From an uncultured Roseburia sp. (lineage in GTDB: Bacteria > Bacillota > Clostridia > Lachnospirales > Lachnospiraceae), in assembly GCA_947644305.1 (NCBI GenBank), contig CANRYS010000015.1:21446-85445 (forward strand): 64,000 nucleotides of DNA, given 5' to 3'. Position numbers and translations under genes: made by a program. Below, in pieces: positions 9,822 to 18,697 of the stretch (within the stretch, counting starts at the first letter, position 1; each line of letters opens with the position of its first letter). Below the pieces are notes generated by a model. The model was not told where the DNA came from. It saw nothing but the letters and a program-made list of their open reading frames with translations, and did not search any database.

Positions 9822-12800
9822 CCCAGATCTCCTCTTCTTTTTTTTCTTCCATCTCATGGCAGCATTGGACAAACTCTGCTCGCTCCATGCCGCAGATACT
9901 CCTCAGTCCACAATAATCGCAGCCCGTCTCCCCTCCCAGACGATAGGGATGGACACGGATCACGCCATCCATGATCTGACTTCCAAAATCCGCCGCCAGT
10001 TTGAGAGTGTGAGACATAAGCGTCTGCCACTTCTCATCGCTCAGCACCTTGGCATAACTGCTAAAGTCCCCCTTGGTGGTAGTATTTACCGGGATACAGG
10101 AAGATTTCACTCCATTCTCTAACTCTCCCCCGGTGCCAAAGACCGAATCCAGTTTCTGGAGCACTATGGGATTCTGACTGGCATAACCACCGCACTTATA
10201 CTCCGCTAGCATCTGTTCCTCCAGATCGGAATCTGCGCTGCTCTCCAACTTAAGAACCGGATCTTTCACGTAATAATAAAACATCCCCGCCGGAACCACA
10301 TTTTTTTCCCCGCTTCTCTGCCTCTCCATATCAAGAGCCGCCGCCATATACAACACCAACTGCAACTGCAGCCCGTAAAACATGGAATTCAGGGAAAGTT
10401 TTATACCTCCGGTCTTATAATCCACCACTTTTACATAAATATTTTCCTCGTCCTCATAGGTATCGATCCGGTCAATAATACCGGAAAAAACCAGCCTTTT
10501 TTCCCCCTCCAGGGAGATCTTCATACTGGGAAGATTGTCGTGATAGGAAAATCCCGCTTCACAGTATTCCTGCTCAAATGCTCCCCGGCGCATCTGCTCT
10601 GAGATCGCCCAGATCGTCCGGTTCATCATCCGCTTGATCCGGGTGATCATAAAAGCGATGCGCTTGGACTGTCCAAAGAGCACATCCCGGTAGCCTGCCA
10701 CGGTCCGATCCACGCACTCCGACACCATCGGCTCGATGGTCTCCTCTTCCAGATCCCTCCATCTTAAATTCTTTTCCCGCATCTGGTCCGAAAACTCTTT
10801 CAGGGTATAATGCACGACATTTCCAAAATCTGGCGCTGCCACCGTGTACTCCTCTCTCTCTTTCAAGGACAGCCCGTATAGGATAAAATAAGCATAGGGA
10901 CACCTGGCAAACCGTTCCAACCTAGTGATACTGCCATAAAGTTCCTCACCATAGAGATATTGCAGAGCCTGTTTCGACAGCTTTCCCTCCCGTCTGCCTC
11001 CAAAATGACAGGCCAGAGCCCGGCTCATCCATTCCCTGTCCTCCCCGGCCTGATAGTAACGCCACAGCTCCCACCATATATTTCCCTCTCTACCGTTATA
11101 TCGAACTTCATTTCCAGTGCGGCGATCTTCATCCCCCAGACCATCCAGTAGATACTCCAGTCCTCGGTCCGTTCCGAGATATCTCTCCGGGGAATGATCC
11201 TCTCCGGCGTAAAGTTCACTGAGCGCAGGAAAGATCTGTCGGATCTTCCCGAGAATATAAGAAGCCTGTCTTCCCTCTCCGCCGGCTCCCGTCTCGCTGT
11301 ATGTAAAAAAGAGCTTCTCAGAGGGTCTGGCAAAATTCAGATAGAGATAAAACAGATCATTGGCTGCCTTTCTGCTGCCAGAAGGCGCCAGAGAGATGCC
11401 CATCTGTTCCAGTTTTTTTCTCTCCCTAGTATTTACGATCCCCGGCGGCTGCGGTCCTCCCGGGACAATATCATCACTAAAGCCCATGAAAAACAATACC
11501 CGGATATCCTTCAATCGGGTTCTCTCGATATCACCCACCACCACCTGGTTTTTCTTCGGTGGAATAAATCCCACCAGCCCCTCGGACAATCCCGCTCCCA
11601 GAATCTGACGGTATTCCTCGGCGCTGACCAGCTCATCCCCCATCAGCTCCACCATCTCGTCAAAAAGGTTCATCACAACTTTATAGACACTGCGGTATTC
11701 CTTCGCTAGTATATCCTGCCCCTGTTCCTCAAAGGCCTCACTGCGCGCCAGCATCCGCTCATGCACGGTCTGCTGCAAGAGAAACCCATACAACGCCCCG
11801 GTAAATACTTCCACCGTCTTTTTCCCGCCCCGGAAATTCTCAAACAGTTCTCTGACACAATCATAAACCACCTGTCTGGAAGCATTGATTTCCTCCAGGG
11901 AAAGCTGTCCTACTCCATGCTTCCACTCCTTTTCATAAGAAGACAGTCCTCTTTTGCCCGTGGCGATCACATAATTTTCCAGGCAGTCCGTCTGCTCTTT
12001 GGTCAGCGGAGACAGACCACAGCGCAGAAACCGAAACGTACTCTCATAATCCATATTCCGGCGGACCATCTCCAGCGCAGACTGAATATATTCTGCCACC
12101 CAGTTGGCGCCGATACTTTTTTTATTGTCCAGGAAAAAACGGATGCCCATCCTGGAAAATTCCCGTGTGATGGTCTGTTCGTAGGAACTTATATCCCCTG
12201 TGATCACGGCGATATCCTCATAGCGGTAATCTCCCTTTGCCACCATCCACCATATGGTATATGCCACATATGCCGCCTCATCCCGTGGTTTTCTTCCTAT
12301 GTACAGCCGAATATCCTCTGTGGGGGCATCCCAGCGACCCGGGGGATAGCAAAAACAATTTCTCTCTAGAAAGGCAAGCTCTCCATCCGCCTGAAAACGA
12401 TAGGGTTTCTTGGCTCTTCCCCTTCCCACCCAAACCGGTTCTTTTACTTCCACCGGAAGCCGGTTCGCGATCTCCGTCAAGGCAGTCACCGTCTCCTCAC
12501 TGATCTGAAAAAGATACTTTCTTCGACGTGAGACATCCATCGTCACCGTGATATACATATCCTGGCAGAGCTGTAAAAGCCTGGCGATCAACTCATACTG
12601 ATCCGGGGTAAAACCGGTAAAACCATCGAGACAGATCACCGAATCCCGGACCCCCTCCATCTCATGCACTACTTCCGCCAGTTGAAGTATGAGCTCCTCC
12701 GCCGTCCGGTACGTATCGCCCAATTTTTCTTTGAAGCATTCATAGATCAAACGGATATCCTCAAACTTTATACCCAACTGACTCATTGTATCAAAATCCT

Positions 12801-13212
12801 CTTCCCGACGGATTCCATACTGTTCCAGCTCACACAAAAAAGACTTGCACTCATCTAAAAAGCCGGGAGTATCGATCCCCTTTTTAAAATATGCCAGTCT
12901 GTCTTTCTGCTCAGAAAATACTTTCCGAAGCAACATGGTTTTTCCCATGTCCTCCAGAATCGTCCGCTCCATCGCCGGCAACTGCTCAAATACCCGGAAT
13001 GCCAAGCGGTGAAAACTAAGTACATCAATATTTAAGATTCCCTTCCCCCCACTCCTCTCCACTAGTGTCTTCTGTGTCTCTAGTGTAAACTGGTCAGGCA
13101 CCAGGATAAAATACTGCTTATCCCTGTGTTCTGCCGCTTCTGCGGTGATCATATCATATAAAAAAGTGCTCTTGCCGCTTCCGGCTCCGCCGAATATAAA
13201 CTGCAATGCCAT
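9787..13212 (-). CDS. addB: Helicase-nuclease AddAB, subunit AddB
   Basis: 1141 aa partner of AddA. The N-terminal Walker A GGAGSGKSTFLYDMI is intact; the C-terminal nuclease domain contains VKVVDYKTGG, and the iron-sulphur-staple cysteines are visible as one Cys in RFARCPYAYF and three in CDYCGLRSIC close to the end. Start placed at ATG 13212 (MALQFIFGGAGSGKS) with AAGGATG upstream; an open frame continues to 13308 but would run across the promoter region of the divergent gene. First gene of the minus-strand addB-addA group; the 94-bp gap to the divergent gene at 13307 must hold both promoters, and an AT-rich TATAAT (13256..13261) is the best -10 candidate there. Confidence 0.96.
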   Translation of the reverse strand: MALQFIFGGAGSGKSTFLYDMITAEAAEHRDKQYFILVPDQFTLETQKTLVERSGGKGILNIDVLSFHRLAFRVFEQLPAMERTILEDMGKTMLLRKVFSEQKDRLAYFKKGIDTPGFLDECKSFLCELEQYGIRREEDFDTMSQLGIKFEDIRLIYECFKEKLGDTYRTAEELILQLAEVVHEMEGVRDSVICLDGFTGFTPDQYELIARLLQLCQDMYITVTMDVSRRRKYLFQISEETVTALTEIANRLPVEVKEPVWVGRGRAKKPYRFQADGELAFLERNCFCYPPGRWDAPTEDIRLYIGRKPRDEAAYVAYTIWWMVAKGDYRYEDIAVITGDISSYEQTITREFSRMGIRFFLDNKKSIGANWVAEYIQSALEMVRRNMDYESTFRFLRCGLSPLTKEQTDCLENYVIATGKRGLSSYEKEWKHGVGQLSLEEINASRQVVYDCVRELFENFRGGKKTVEVFTGALYGFLLQQTVHERMLARSEAFEEQGQDILAKEYRSVYKVVMNLFDEMVELMGDELVSAEEYRQILGAGLSEGLVGFIPPKKNQVVVGDIERTRLKDIRVLFFMGFSDDIVPGGPQPPGIVNTRERKKLEQMGISLAPSGSRKAANDLFYLYLNFARPSEKLFFTYSETGAGGEGRQASYILGKIRQIFPALSELYAGEDHSPERYLGTDRGLEYLLDGLGDEDRRTGNEVRYNGREGNIWWELWRYYQAGEDREWMSRALACHFGGRREGKLSKQALQYLYGEELYGSITRLERFARCPYAYFILYGLSLKEREEYTVAAPDFGNVVHYTLKEFSDQMREKNLRWRDLEEETIEPMVSECVDRTVAGYRDVLFGQSKRIAFMITRIKRMMNRTIWAISEQMRRGAFEQEYCEAGFSYHDNLPSMKISLEGEKRLVFSGIIDRIDTYEDEENIYVKVVDYKTGGIKLSLNSMFYGLQLQLVLYMAAALDMERQRSGEKNVVPAGMFYYYVKDPVLKLESSADSDLEEQMLAEYKCGGYASQNPIVLQKLDSVFGTGGELENGVKSSCIPVNTTTKGDFSSYAKVLSDEKWQTLMSHTLKLAADFGSQIMDGVIRVHPYRLGGETGCDYCGLRSICGMERAEFVQCCHEMEEKKEEEIWDELDEGTETGH

Positions 13213-13306
13213 ATCATTTTCATCCTTTTTCGTTCTATCTGCCCATTTTGATACATATAATATAACAAGATGGAATCTACGCTCCATAAAAGGGGGAATT
13301 ATCCAC

Positions 13307-13756
13307 ATGTCAAAAACTAAAATACTTGTATTTCAAATGAAAGAGCTTGTATATACCGGTATATTTATAGGACTCGGTCTCCTGCTCATCATACTCCTAA
13401 TCGTCATGTTCTATCCTTCCGGCGATGAGGACACCGCCGCTGAAACTACTACCGCAGAGGCAGCGGTCTACAATCCGGGTATATACAATTCCCAGATGCA
13501 ACTGGGGGACACCACGCTGAATCTGGAGATCGTCGTAGACGAGAGCCAAATCAAGTCCGTTTCCCTGGTAAATCTGGACGAATCCGTAACTACCATGTAC
13601 CCTCTGGTAAAACCCTCCCTGGAATTTCTGGAGGAAGAGCTGGTGGCAGGAACTCCCATCGACGATATCTCCGTCAGTGAAAAAAGTAAATATACCCAGA
13701 CTATGCTGATCGACGGCATCAAAAACGCCCTGTCCAAAGCTACTGTAGAACAGTAG
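13307..13756 (+). CDS. Small membrane-anchored FMN-binding-like protein
   Basis: 149 aa. One N-terminal transmembrane helix (about residues 14-38), an acidic Thr/Glu/Ala linker, then a soluble domain of about 95 aa facing outward (YNPGIYNSQMQLGDTTLNLE and a long helix near LVKPSLEFLEEELV) whose pattern is that of FMN-binding/RnfG-like extracellular domains, although no clear flavin-attachment SGAT motif is seen. Start ATG with AGGGGGAA nine bases upstream. Divergent from addB and convergent with nadE: its last 17 bases overlap the 3' end of nadE on the other strand. The function is not established; the FMN-binding label is by shape only. Confidence 0.6.
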   Translation: MSKTKILVFQMKELVYTGIFIGLGLLLIILLIVMFYPSGDEDTAAETTTAEAAVYNPGIYNSQMQLGDTTLNLEIVVDESQIKSVSLVNLDESVTTMYPLVKPSLEFLEEELVAGTPIDDISVSEKSKYTQTMLIDGIKNALSKATVEQ

Positions 13757-15764
13757 CTTCGGGCTTTATGCTCTCCAGATCTGCTTTCCAGAGCGCATCG
13801 GATGCATCACTCGGCATGCGGAGATCTCCCCGCGGCGACAGCGCCACAGAGCCCACCTTGGGTCCGTCGGGAATACAGGAGCGCTTAAACTGTTGCCTGA
13901 AAAAACGGTGGTAGAAGGTATGAAGCCATTGGTAGATCGTCGGTGCATCGTACACGCCCTTAAAGGTATAGATCGCCATACGGAATATTTTGGACGGCAT
14001 GAAACCAAACCGGAGCATATAGTACAGATAAAAGTCATGTAGTTCATAAGGTCCTACAATATCCTCTGTCTTCTGTGAAATTTTGCCGTCCTTGGGCGGC
14101 AAAAGCTCCGGGCTCACCGGTGTATCCAGTACGTCATACAGGACACGTTTCAAGGTACTCTCGGAAGTATCACCATGGCTCCCACTGGTATCACGAATGT
14201 TGCTGACACAAGTGTCGGCAAAGTACTGCACCAGATACCTCACGAGGGTTTTCGGAACAGAACAGTTCACGCCATACATGGACATGTGATCTCCGTTGTA
14301 GGTCGCCCAGCCCAGCGCCAGCTCTGACATATCCCCGGTTCCGATCACAAGACCGCCGGTCTGGTTGGCAATATTCATAAGAATCTGAGTACGCTCTCTC
14401 GCTTGTCCATTTTCATAGGTGATATCATGGACATTGATATCGTGGCCGATGTCCTCGAAATGTCCCTTCACCGCCTTTTCGATGGATATCTCTCTCAGTT
14501 CCGCCCCCAGTTCTCTTGCCAGATTGACCGCGTTGTCATAGGTTCGGTTTGTGGTGCCAAAGCAGGGCATCGTTACGCAGACGATCCCCTTCCGGTCCAG
14601 CGACAGTTTATCAAAGGCACGCACTGTCACCAGCAGAGCCAGGGTGGAATCCAAACCGCCAGATAGGCCGATCACCGCACTCTGGCAACCGGTATGGCGC
14701 AGCCTTTTTGCCAGTCCCGAAGCCTGAATATTCAAAATCTCATCGCAGCGCTCCTCCCTATGAGTCTTTGTCGATGGAACAAAGGGTGTCTTTTCAAAAG
14801 TTCTGGTAAGTTCTGTCTTCTCCAGCTTTTCATAGTGGAACCTGTGTATTCGGTATCCCATTTTCTCCGGCGAGACATACAGCGGAAACGTCGTCATCCG
14901 GCGCCGCTCCGCCATCAGCCTCTTCACATCGATCTCTGTGATGATATCATGGTCTTTAAAAGAAGGATTTTCTGCCAGCATCACCCCGTTTTCCATGATC
15001 ATATTATGTCCGGCATGCACCAGATCCGTGGTGGATTCACCCTCAGAGGCATCGGCGTAGAGATAGGCGGTGATGGTCCTCGCACTTTGGTTCTTTACCA
15101 GCTCCCTACGGTATGCGGATTTTCCTGTCACCTCATCACTGGCAGATGGATTGATAATAACAGTCGCCCCCGCCATGGCATGATATGAACTTGGCGGCAC
15201 AGGCACCCACAGATCCTCACAGATCTCTATGGCGACAGACAGCTCTGGAAGCTGATCGCAGGTAAAGATCTGTTTGGCGCCAAAGGGAACTTCCCGGTCC
15301 ATAAAAGGAAGACGGTGTGTCCCACAGCTCTCCTCACTCACGGTTCCTCTCTGCCATGCAGAATCCCCGCCGGCAAAATGTCGTCCCTCATAAAATTCGG
15401 AATAGGTGGGGATATGGCTTTTGGGAACCAGCCCCAGTATCCCCCCATGAAATACTGCTGCCGTTACATTATAAAGCCTTCCCCGATGCAGCAGCGGAAG
15501 CCCTACACAAAATAACGTATCGCATGCTTCCGTCTCTCTTGCAAACCGTTCCAGCCCCCGCAGCGCCCCCTTCAGAAGTTGATCCTGCAGAAATAGGTCG
15601 CCACAGGTATATCCTGTCAGGCACAATTCTGGAAATGCCAGCACTTTTGCTCCCTCATTGCTCATCTTTTGTGCTTTTTCGATCATCTTATCACAGTTGT
15701 ATTCACAATCTGCCACTTTAAGCTCCGGTGAACAAGCAGCCACTTTTACAAATCCATCTAACAT
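13740..15764 (-). CDS. nadE: Glutamine-hydrolysing NAD+ synthetase
   Basis: 674 aa, the last step of NAD biosynthesis (deamido-NAD to NAD). N-terminal nitrilase-type glutaminase with catalytic Glu in AFPELCLTGYTC and Cys in VAIEICEDLWVP; C-terminal ATP pyrophosphatase domain with the P-loop IGLSGGLDSTLALLV and the later conserved IGTGDMSELALGWATYNGD. Length fits the fused glutaminase-synthetase class. ATG 15764 is preferred over the in-frame ATG at 15776 because GGAGGAAG, part of the upstream codons, makes a good ribosome site for it. Begins only about 24 bp after the 6S RNA terminator, with no separate promoter visible in that gap, so read-through from the 6S promoter may supply its transcription. 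Confidence 0.96.
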   Translation of the reverse strand: MLDGFVKVAACSPELKVADCEYNCDKMIEKAQKMSNEGAKVLAFPELCLTGYTCGDLFLQDQLLKGALRGLERFARETEACDTLFCVGLPLLHRGRLYNVTAAVFHGGILGLVPKSHIPTYSEFYEGRHFAGGDSAWQRGTVSEESCGTHRLPFMDREVPFGAKQIFTCDQLPELSVAIEICEDLWVPVPPSSYHAMAGATVIINPSASDEVTGKSAYRRELVKNQSARTITAYLYADASEGESTTDLVHAGHNMIMENGVMLAENPSFKDHDIITEIDVKRLMAERRRMTTFPLYVSPEKMGYRIHRFHYEKLEKTELTRTFEKTPFVPSTKTHREERCDEILNIQASGLAKRLRHTGCQSAVIGLSGGLDSTLALLVTVRAFDKLSLDRKGIVCVTMPCFGTTNRTYDNAVNLARELGAELREISIEKAVKGHFEDIGHDINVHDITYENGQARERTQILMNIANQTGGLVIGTGDMSELALGWATYNGDHMSMYGVNCSVPKTLVRYLVQYFADTCVSNIRDTSGSHGDTSESTLKRVLYDVLDTPVSPELLPPKDGKISQKTEDIVGPYELHDFYLYYMLRFGFMPSKIFRMAIYTFKGVYDAPTIYQWLHTFYHRFFRQQFKRSCIPDGPKVGSVALSPRGDLRMPSDASDALWKADLESIKPEATVLQ

Positions 15765-15787
15765 CTCTTCCTCCATTGATACAAATT

Positions 15788-16044
15788 ATAAAAAGGACAG
15801 CGATTCGCTCGCTGCCCCTATACACTCTTTTGTAAAACCCCCAAAATGCCGGTTCTTGATTTTTGACTCCTAGCATATGCTAGGTGGGCAACCGCACGTG
15901 GTCTTCTGCCTTCCGTTGCAATGTTTCCATTGTACCGAACAAGTTCGGCAGTGACGGCCTGGCATCCAATCACAAATATAGGAATCCCGTTTAAAGTATT
16001 GTAGGTTCAAAAATTCAAGAGTATCGAACATCTCAGGAAGTCAT
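15788..16044 (-). ncRNA. ssrS: 6S RNA (RNA polymerase regulator)
   Basis: A gene-free stretch with a strong promoter on one side and a Rho-independent terminator on the other. The 5' end reads TTCCTGAGATGTTCG, which matches the conserved 5' closing stem of 6S RNAs (CTGAGATGTTCG in Escherichia coli). The middle contains a long GAACCTACAATACTTTAAAC-type stretch and the central region typical of Firmicutes 6S; the 3' part ends in a hairpin with GGGCAGCGA pairing TCGCTGTCC followed by TTTTT (15790..15794). 6S RNA mimics an open promoter and sequesters sigma-A RNA polymerase. The identification is by recalled sequence similarity; ends are estimates from promoter and terminator. Confidence 0.8.
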
Positions 16045-16050
16045 ACTCAT

Positions 16051-16079
16051 AGTATACCTAATCTATTTGATTTTATCAA
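16051..16079 (-). promoter_or_regulatory. Sigma-A promoter of the 6S RNA
   Basis: TTGATA (-35, 16074..16079) and TATACT (-10, 16051..16056) separated by exactly 17 bp, reading on the minus strand. The expected start is near 16044, at the first bases of the 6S-like sequence. Confidence 0.85.
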
Positions 16080-16144
16080 GTGCTTATTGAAAGAATTATT
16101 TTCCAAAATGACGCACCTCTCGTAATGATTAACTCGGAACACAT

Positions 16145-16465
16145 TTACCAAACCAGTTCATGTAATGCTTTAAGTACTTCTGCCACCTTATCCGCCTCTC
16201 TGCCTTCAAACAATCTTACTGCATTATATAACTCTGTATCGGAATAAATATCATCACCCCGAACGATGTACTCACAGCTAGTTTCCAAACTGTCCGCAAT
16301 ACTTTTTAAGATACTTACAGAAAATCCTTTTTTGCCGAATTCAATTTCATATAGAAATTTCTGGGAAATATCCGCCATATCTGCAAGTCTTTCTCTTGAA
16401 ATATTTTGTTGGTTTCTCAGCTGCATAATACGAAATCCTATCTCTGAATAATCTGCATTTTTCAT
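16145..16465 (-). CDS. XRE-family transcriptional regulator
   Basis: 106 aa DNA-binding protein. The lambda-repressor-like HTH spans about residues 8-65 (RIMQLRNQQNISRERLADMA, then SQKFLYEIEFGKKG and ILKSIADSLETSCEYIV). The remaining 35 residues are a short helical tail. AAGGAGA lies upstream of the ATG. Encoded 31 bp after another XRE gene on the same strand. The target is unknown; short XRE proteins of this layout are usually repressors. Confidence 0.85.
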   Translation of the reverse strand: MKNADYSEIGFRIMQLRNQQNISRERLADMADISQKFLYEIEFGKKGFSVSILKSIADSLETSCEYIVRGDDIYSDTELYNAVRLFEGREADKVAEVLKALHELVW

Positions 16466-16496
16466 TAATCATTTGTCTCCTTAAATAATGGTATCA

Positions 16497-16835
16497 CTAT
16501 TTTTCCGCCACAAGATCCGCAATATAGTGTAACAACCTTGCCATGCATTGGCTGTCTTCTTCTCTCACATCCTTTTCTACTCTTATACACTCCGCTTCTG
16601 AAATCACACCTCCAAACAAATAGTTCATATCACAGTTATACCTGGTTGCCAAAATGTAAGCATATTCACTGGATAGTCCGGTAGAACCGTTTTCTATTCG
16701 CAGAAGAGAATCTTTCACGATCCCAAAGGCTTCTGCTAGTTCATCCGCCGATATGCCATTTTTAATCCGAAACCGTTTCAAACGCCCTCCTATCCGAATA
16801 TTTACCTCTGTTTTCTTCCGTGAATTTCTTTTCAT
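16497..16835 (-). CDS. XRE-family transcriptional regulator, paralogue of 33574..33966
   Basis: 112 aa with an HTH at about residues 14-70 (RLKRFRIKNGISADELAEAF, SLLRIENGSTGLSSEYAYIL) ending in YNCDMNYLFGG. The same architecture and the ending LSYDLNYIIGG occur in the XRE protein at 33574..33966, so the two are paralogues that bracket the 17-33 kb region. AAAGGAG precedes the ATG. A possible -10 (TATGAT, 16867..16872) and repeated AAACGAC blocks lie upstream. The regulon is unknown. Confidence 0.83.
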   Translation of the reverse strand: MKRNSRKKTEVNIRIGGRLKRFRIKNGISADELAEAFGIVKDSLLRIENGSTGLSSEYAYILATRYNCDMNYLFGGVISEAECIRVEKDVREEDSQCMARLLHYIADLVAEK

Positions 16836-17100
16836 AATATAGATCGCTCCTTTGGCTTTTTATTTCATCATACCAGTAATTAACCTTTCTGAAACGACCT
16901 ATATGTCCATAAACGACACAACATGTTACAACGTACCTGTTTTTTCGGCATTTTTTCCATCCCTTAGCGGGCGTTCTAATGCCCTATTTCAGCCTTTATT
17001 CGACAAGATTCTACCTCAAATGACTTTTTATCCCAACAGACCAAAATTGCGACAAACGACAAACCTACGATTTTTCTGTATCAAACTTTTCAAAAACAGC
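16836..17100. promoter_or_regulatory. Regulatory stretch with AAACGAC repeats
   Basis: No gene seen. On the plus strand AAACGAC occurs at 16892..16898 and 16911..16917 (19 bp apart), just upstream of a minus-strand -10-like TATGAT (16867..16872). A third block at 17042..17062 matches the agr operator half at 31376..31396 in 18 of 21 positions. A minus-strand TAGAAT lies about 28 bp beyond it. Confidence 0.45.
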
Positions 17101-17130
17101 TTGACTTGTTCACGGGTGAATAGTTACAAT
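17101..17130 (+). promoter_or_regulatory. Sigma-A promoter of the hemerythrin-response regulator gene
   Basis: TTGACT (17101..17106) and TACAAT (17125..17130) with an 18-bp spacer, 87 bp upstream of the ATG at 17217. Confidence 0.7.
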
Positions 17131-17216
17131 ATAGATAATAATATGCAAAAACTACAACGGTGCCAACCATGGGATATCTAATCCCTTTAAAAATATTGTA
17201 GTAGGAGGATTTTATA

Positions 17217-18566
17217 ATGGACAGCCAATTTGAATGGAAAGATGAATTCAAAATCGGAGTAGAGGTTATAGATAAAGAACATCAAAAACTTTTTAAAATT
17301 ATCAATAAGCTCCTCGCGTTTAAAGAAGACGAAGCAACCCGTCAGTGGGCGTGCCGGGAAGGAATTAAATTCTTTAAAAAACATGCTGTCAGCCATTTTG
17401 CAGACGAAGAAGCGTATATGGATTCTATCAACTACGAAGGATTGGAACAACATAGGCATCTTCATAAAGGATTCCGCGAAAATACGCTTCCCGCACTGGA
17501 ACAGGAGATGGAACAGTCAGCCTACTCCCCTGACTCAGTAGAACATTTTCTGGGCGTCTGTGCCGGCTGGCTGATCGGTCATACCCTAACAGAAGATATG
17601 GCCATCACAGGCAAGCAGATGAAAAAACAGTCAAACTTTCTGCCAAGTGAAAATCTTACGGCTATGAAGAAGGTGATCAAGCAGCTTTTGTTTGATATGT
17701 TTCAGTTGGAATCTCATCTGGTCAGCGACGCTTACAATGGAGAAAAGTTTGGAAACGGCGTGTATTACCGTCTGATCTATGGAACCCCCAAAAATGAAAA
17801 GAAGCAGGAAGTCATTTTGGTCTTTGAAGAAAATCTGCTGATCAATACGGTAGGAAAAATTATAGGTATCAAAACAAATAAGTTGGATAATATGCTGGTC
17901 CATGCCGCCCGGTACACCGCCAGACAGTTTGTAAAGCGTGTTATGGAACAATTTCCAACAGAGGAAACATATGAGCTGAAAACGGAAAATCTCCTGGCCT
18001 ATGATCAATTTCAAAAAGTCTTTACAAGACAAAACCCACACCTCAGCCTCTTGTTTAACACAGGAAGCGGTTATTTTGCCTACTGCGCCATAGCGCCCCA
18101 TCTCCTTGAAAACAACATCGGCACACCGATTGAGGCCGATAACGCCATGGATGAAGTCAAAGAATATTTGAAAAAGCGAGAGACCGTAAGCGATAAGCCA
18201 AAAATTCTTGTAGTGGACGATTCTATGACGGTGCGGCAGCATATGGGGAAACTGTTAGGTGAGGATTATGATATCACGCTGGCAGAATCCAGTATTGCCG
18301 CCATCCGATGCATTACTTTAAATAAACCGGACCTGGTTCTTCTAGACTATGAAATGCCGGTCTGCGATGGAAGGCAGACCCTAGAAATGATCCGTTCCGA
18401 CCAGGCCCTTGCAGATATTCCTGTCATCTTTCTGACCGGAAGAAGCGACCCAGATAGCGTAAAGAAAGTTAAGTCCTTAAAACCTGCAGGGTATCTTTTG
18501 AAAAATCTGGAACCCGCCGCGATAAAAGAAAATATTGATGCTTTCTTTGAAAAGAAAAAGCAGTAG
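17217..18566 (+). CDS. Hemerythrin / CheX-like / receiver-domain fusion protein
   Basis: 449 aa soluble protein in three parts. Residues 1-135 are a bacteriohemerythrin with all seven di-iron ligands visible (His22, His60, Glu64, His79, His83, His122, Asp127), so it probably binds O2 or senses oxygen/redox. Residues about 150-305 resemble a CheX-type phosphatase/scaffold domain. Residues about 320-449 are a response-regulator receiver (ILVVDDSMTVRQ, phospho-Asp in LVLLDYEMP, Thr in VIFLTGR, Lys in GYLLKNLEP). No DNA-binding output domain is present. It may link oxygen level to a phosphorelay or chemotaxis-like output. AGGAGG lies seven bases upstream of the ATG; monocistronic. Confidence 0.85.
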   Translation: MDSQFEWKDEFKIGVEVIDKEHQKLFKIINKLLAFKEDEATRQWACREGIKFFKKHAVSHFADEEAYMDSINYEGLEQHRHLHKGFRENTLPALEQEMEQSAYSPDSVEHFLGVCAGWLIGHTLTEDMAITGKQMKKQSNFLPSENLTAMKKVIKQLLFDMFQLESHLVSDAYNGEKFGNGVYYRLIYGTPKNEKKQEVILVFEENLLINTVGKIIGIKTNKLDNMLVHAARYTARQFVKRVMEQFPTEETYELKTENLLAYDQFQKVFTRQNPHLSLLFNTGSGYFAYCAIAPHLLENNIGTPIEADNAMDEVKEYLKKRETVSDKPKILVVDDSMTVRQHMGKLLGEDYDITLAESSIAAIRCITLNKPDLVLLDYEMPVCDGRQTLEMIRSDQALADIPVIFLTGRSDPDSVKKVKSLKPAGYLLKNLEPAAIKENIDAFFEKKKQ

Positions 18567-18602
18567 GATTTACATAGCTGATATGAAACCTTCGACCATG
18601 TG

Positions 18603-18666
18603 TGGTGTATTTTGACGAGGAACAAGACTAGAGGATGGAAACGAAGTGGTTTGCCAAAATACACCA
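18603..18666. repeat. 12-bp perfect inverted repeat between convergent genes
   Basis: TGGTGTATTTTG (18603..18614) is the exact reverse complement of CAAAATACACCA (18655..18666), with a 40-base loop. It lies between the convergent ends of the hemerythrin fusion and the BtrH-like gene. It could be a bidirectional terminator or a small mobile-element relic; no T-run follows either arm. Confidence 0.5.
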
Positions 18667-18697
18667 TTCACGGAGGGTTCAGATTCGCGCCATTGAA

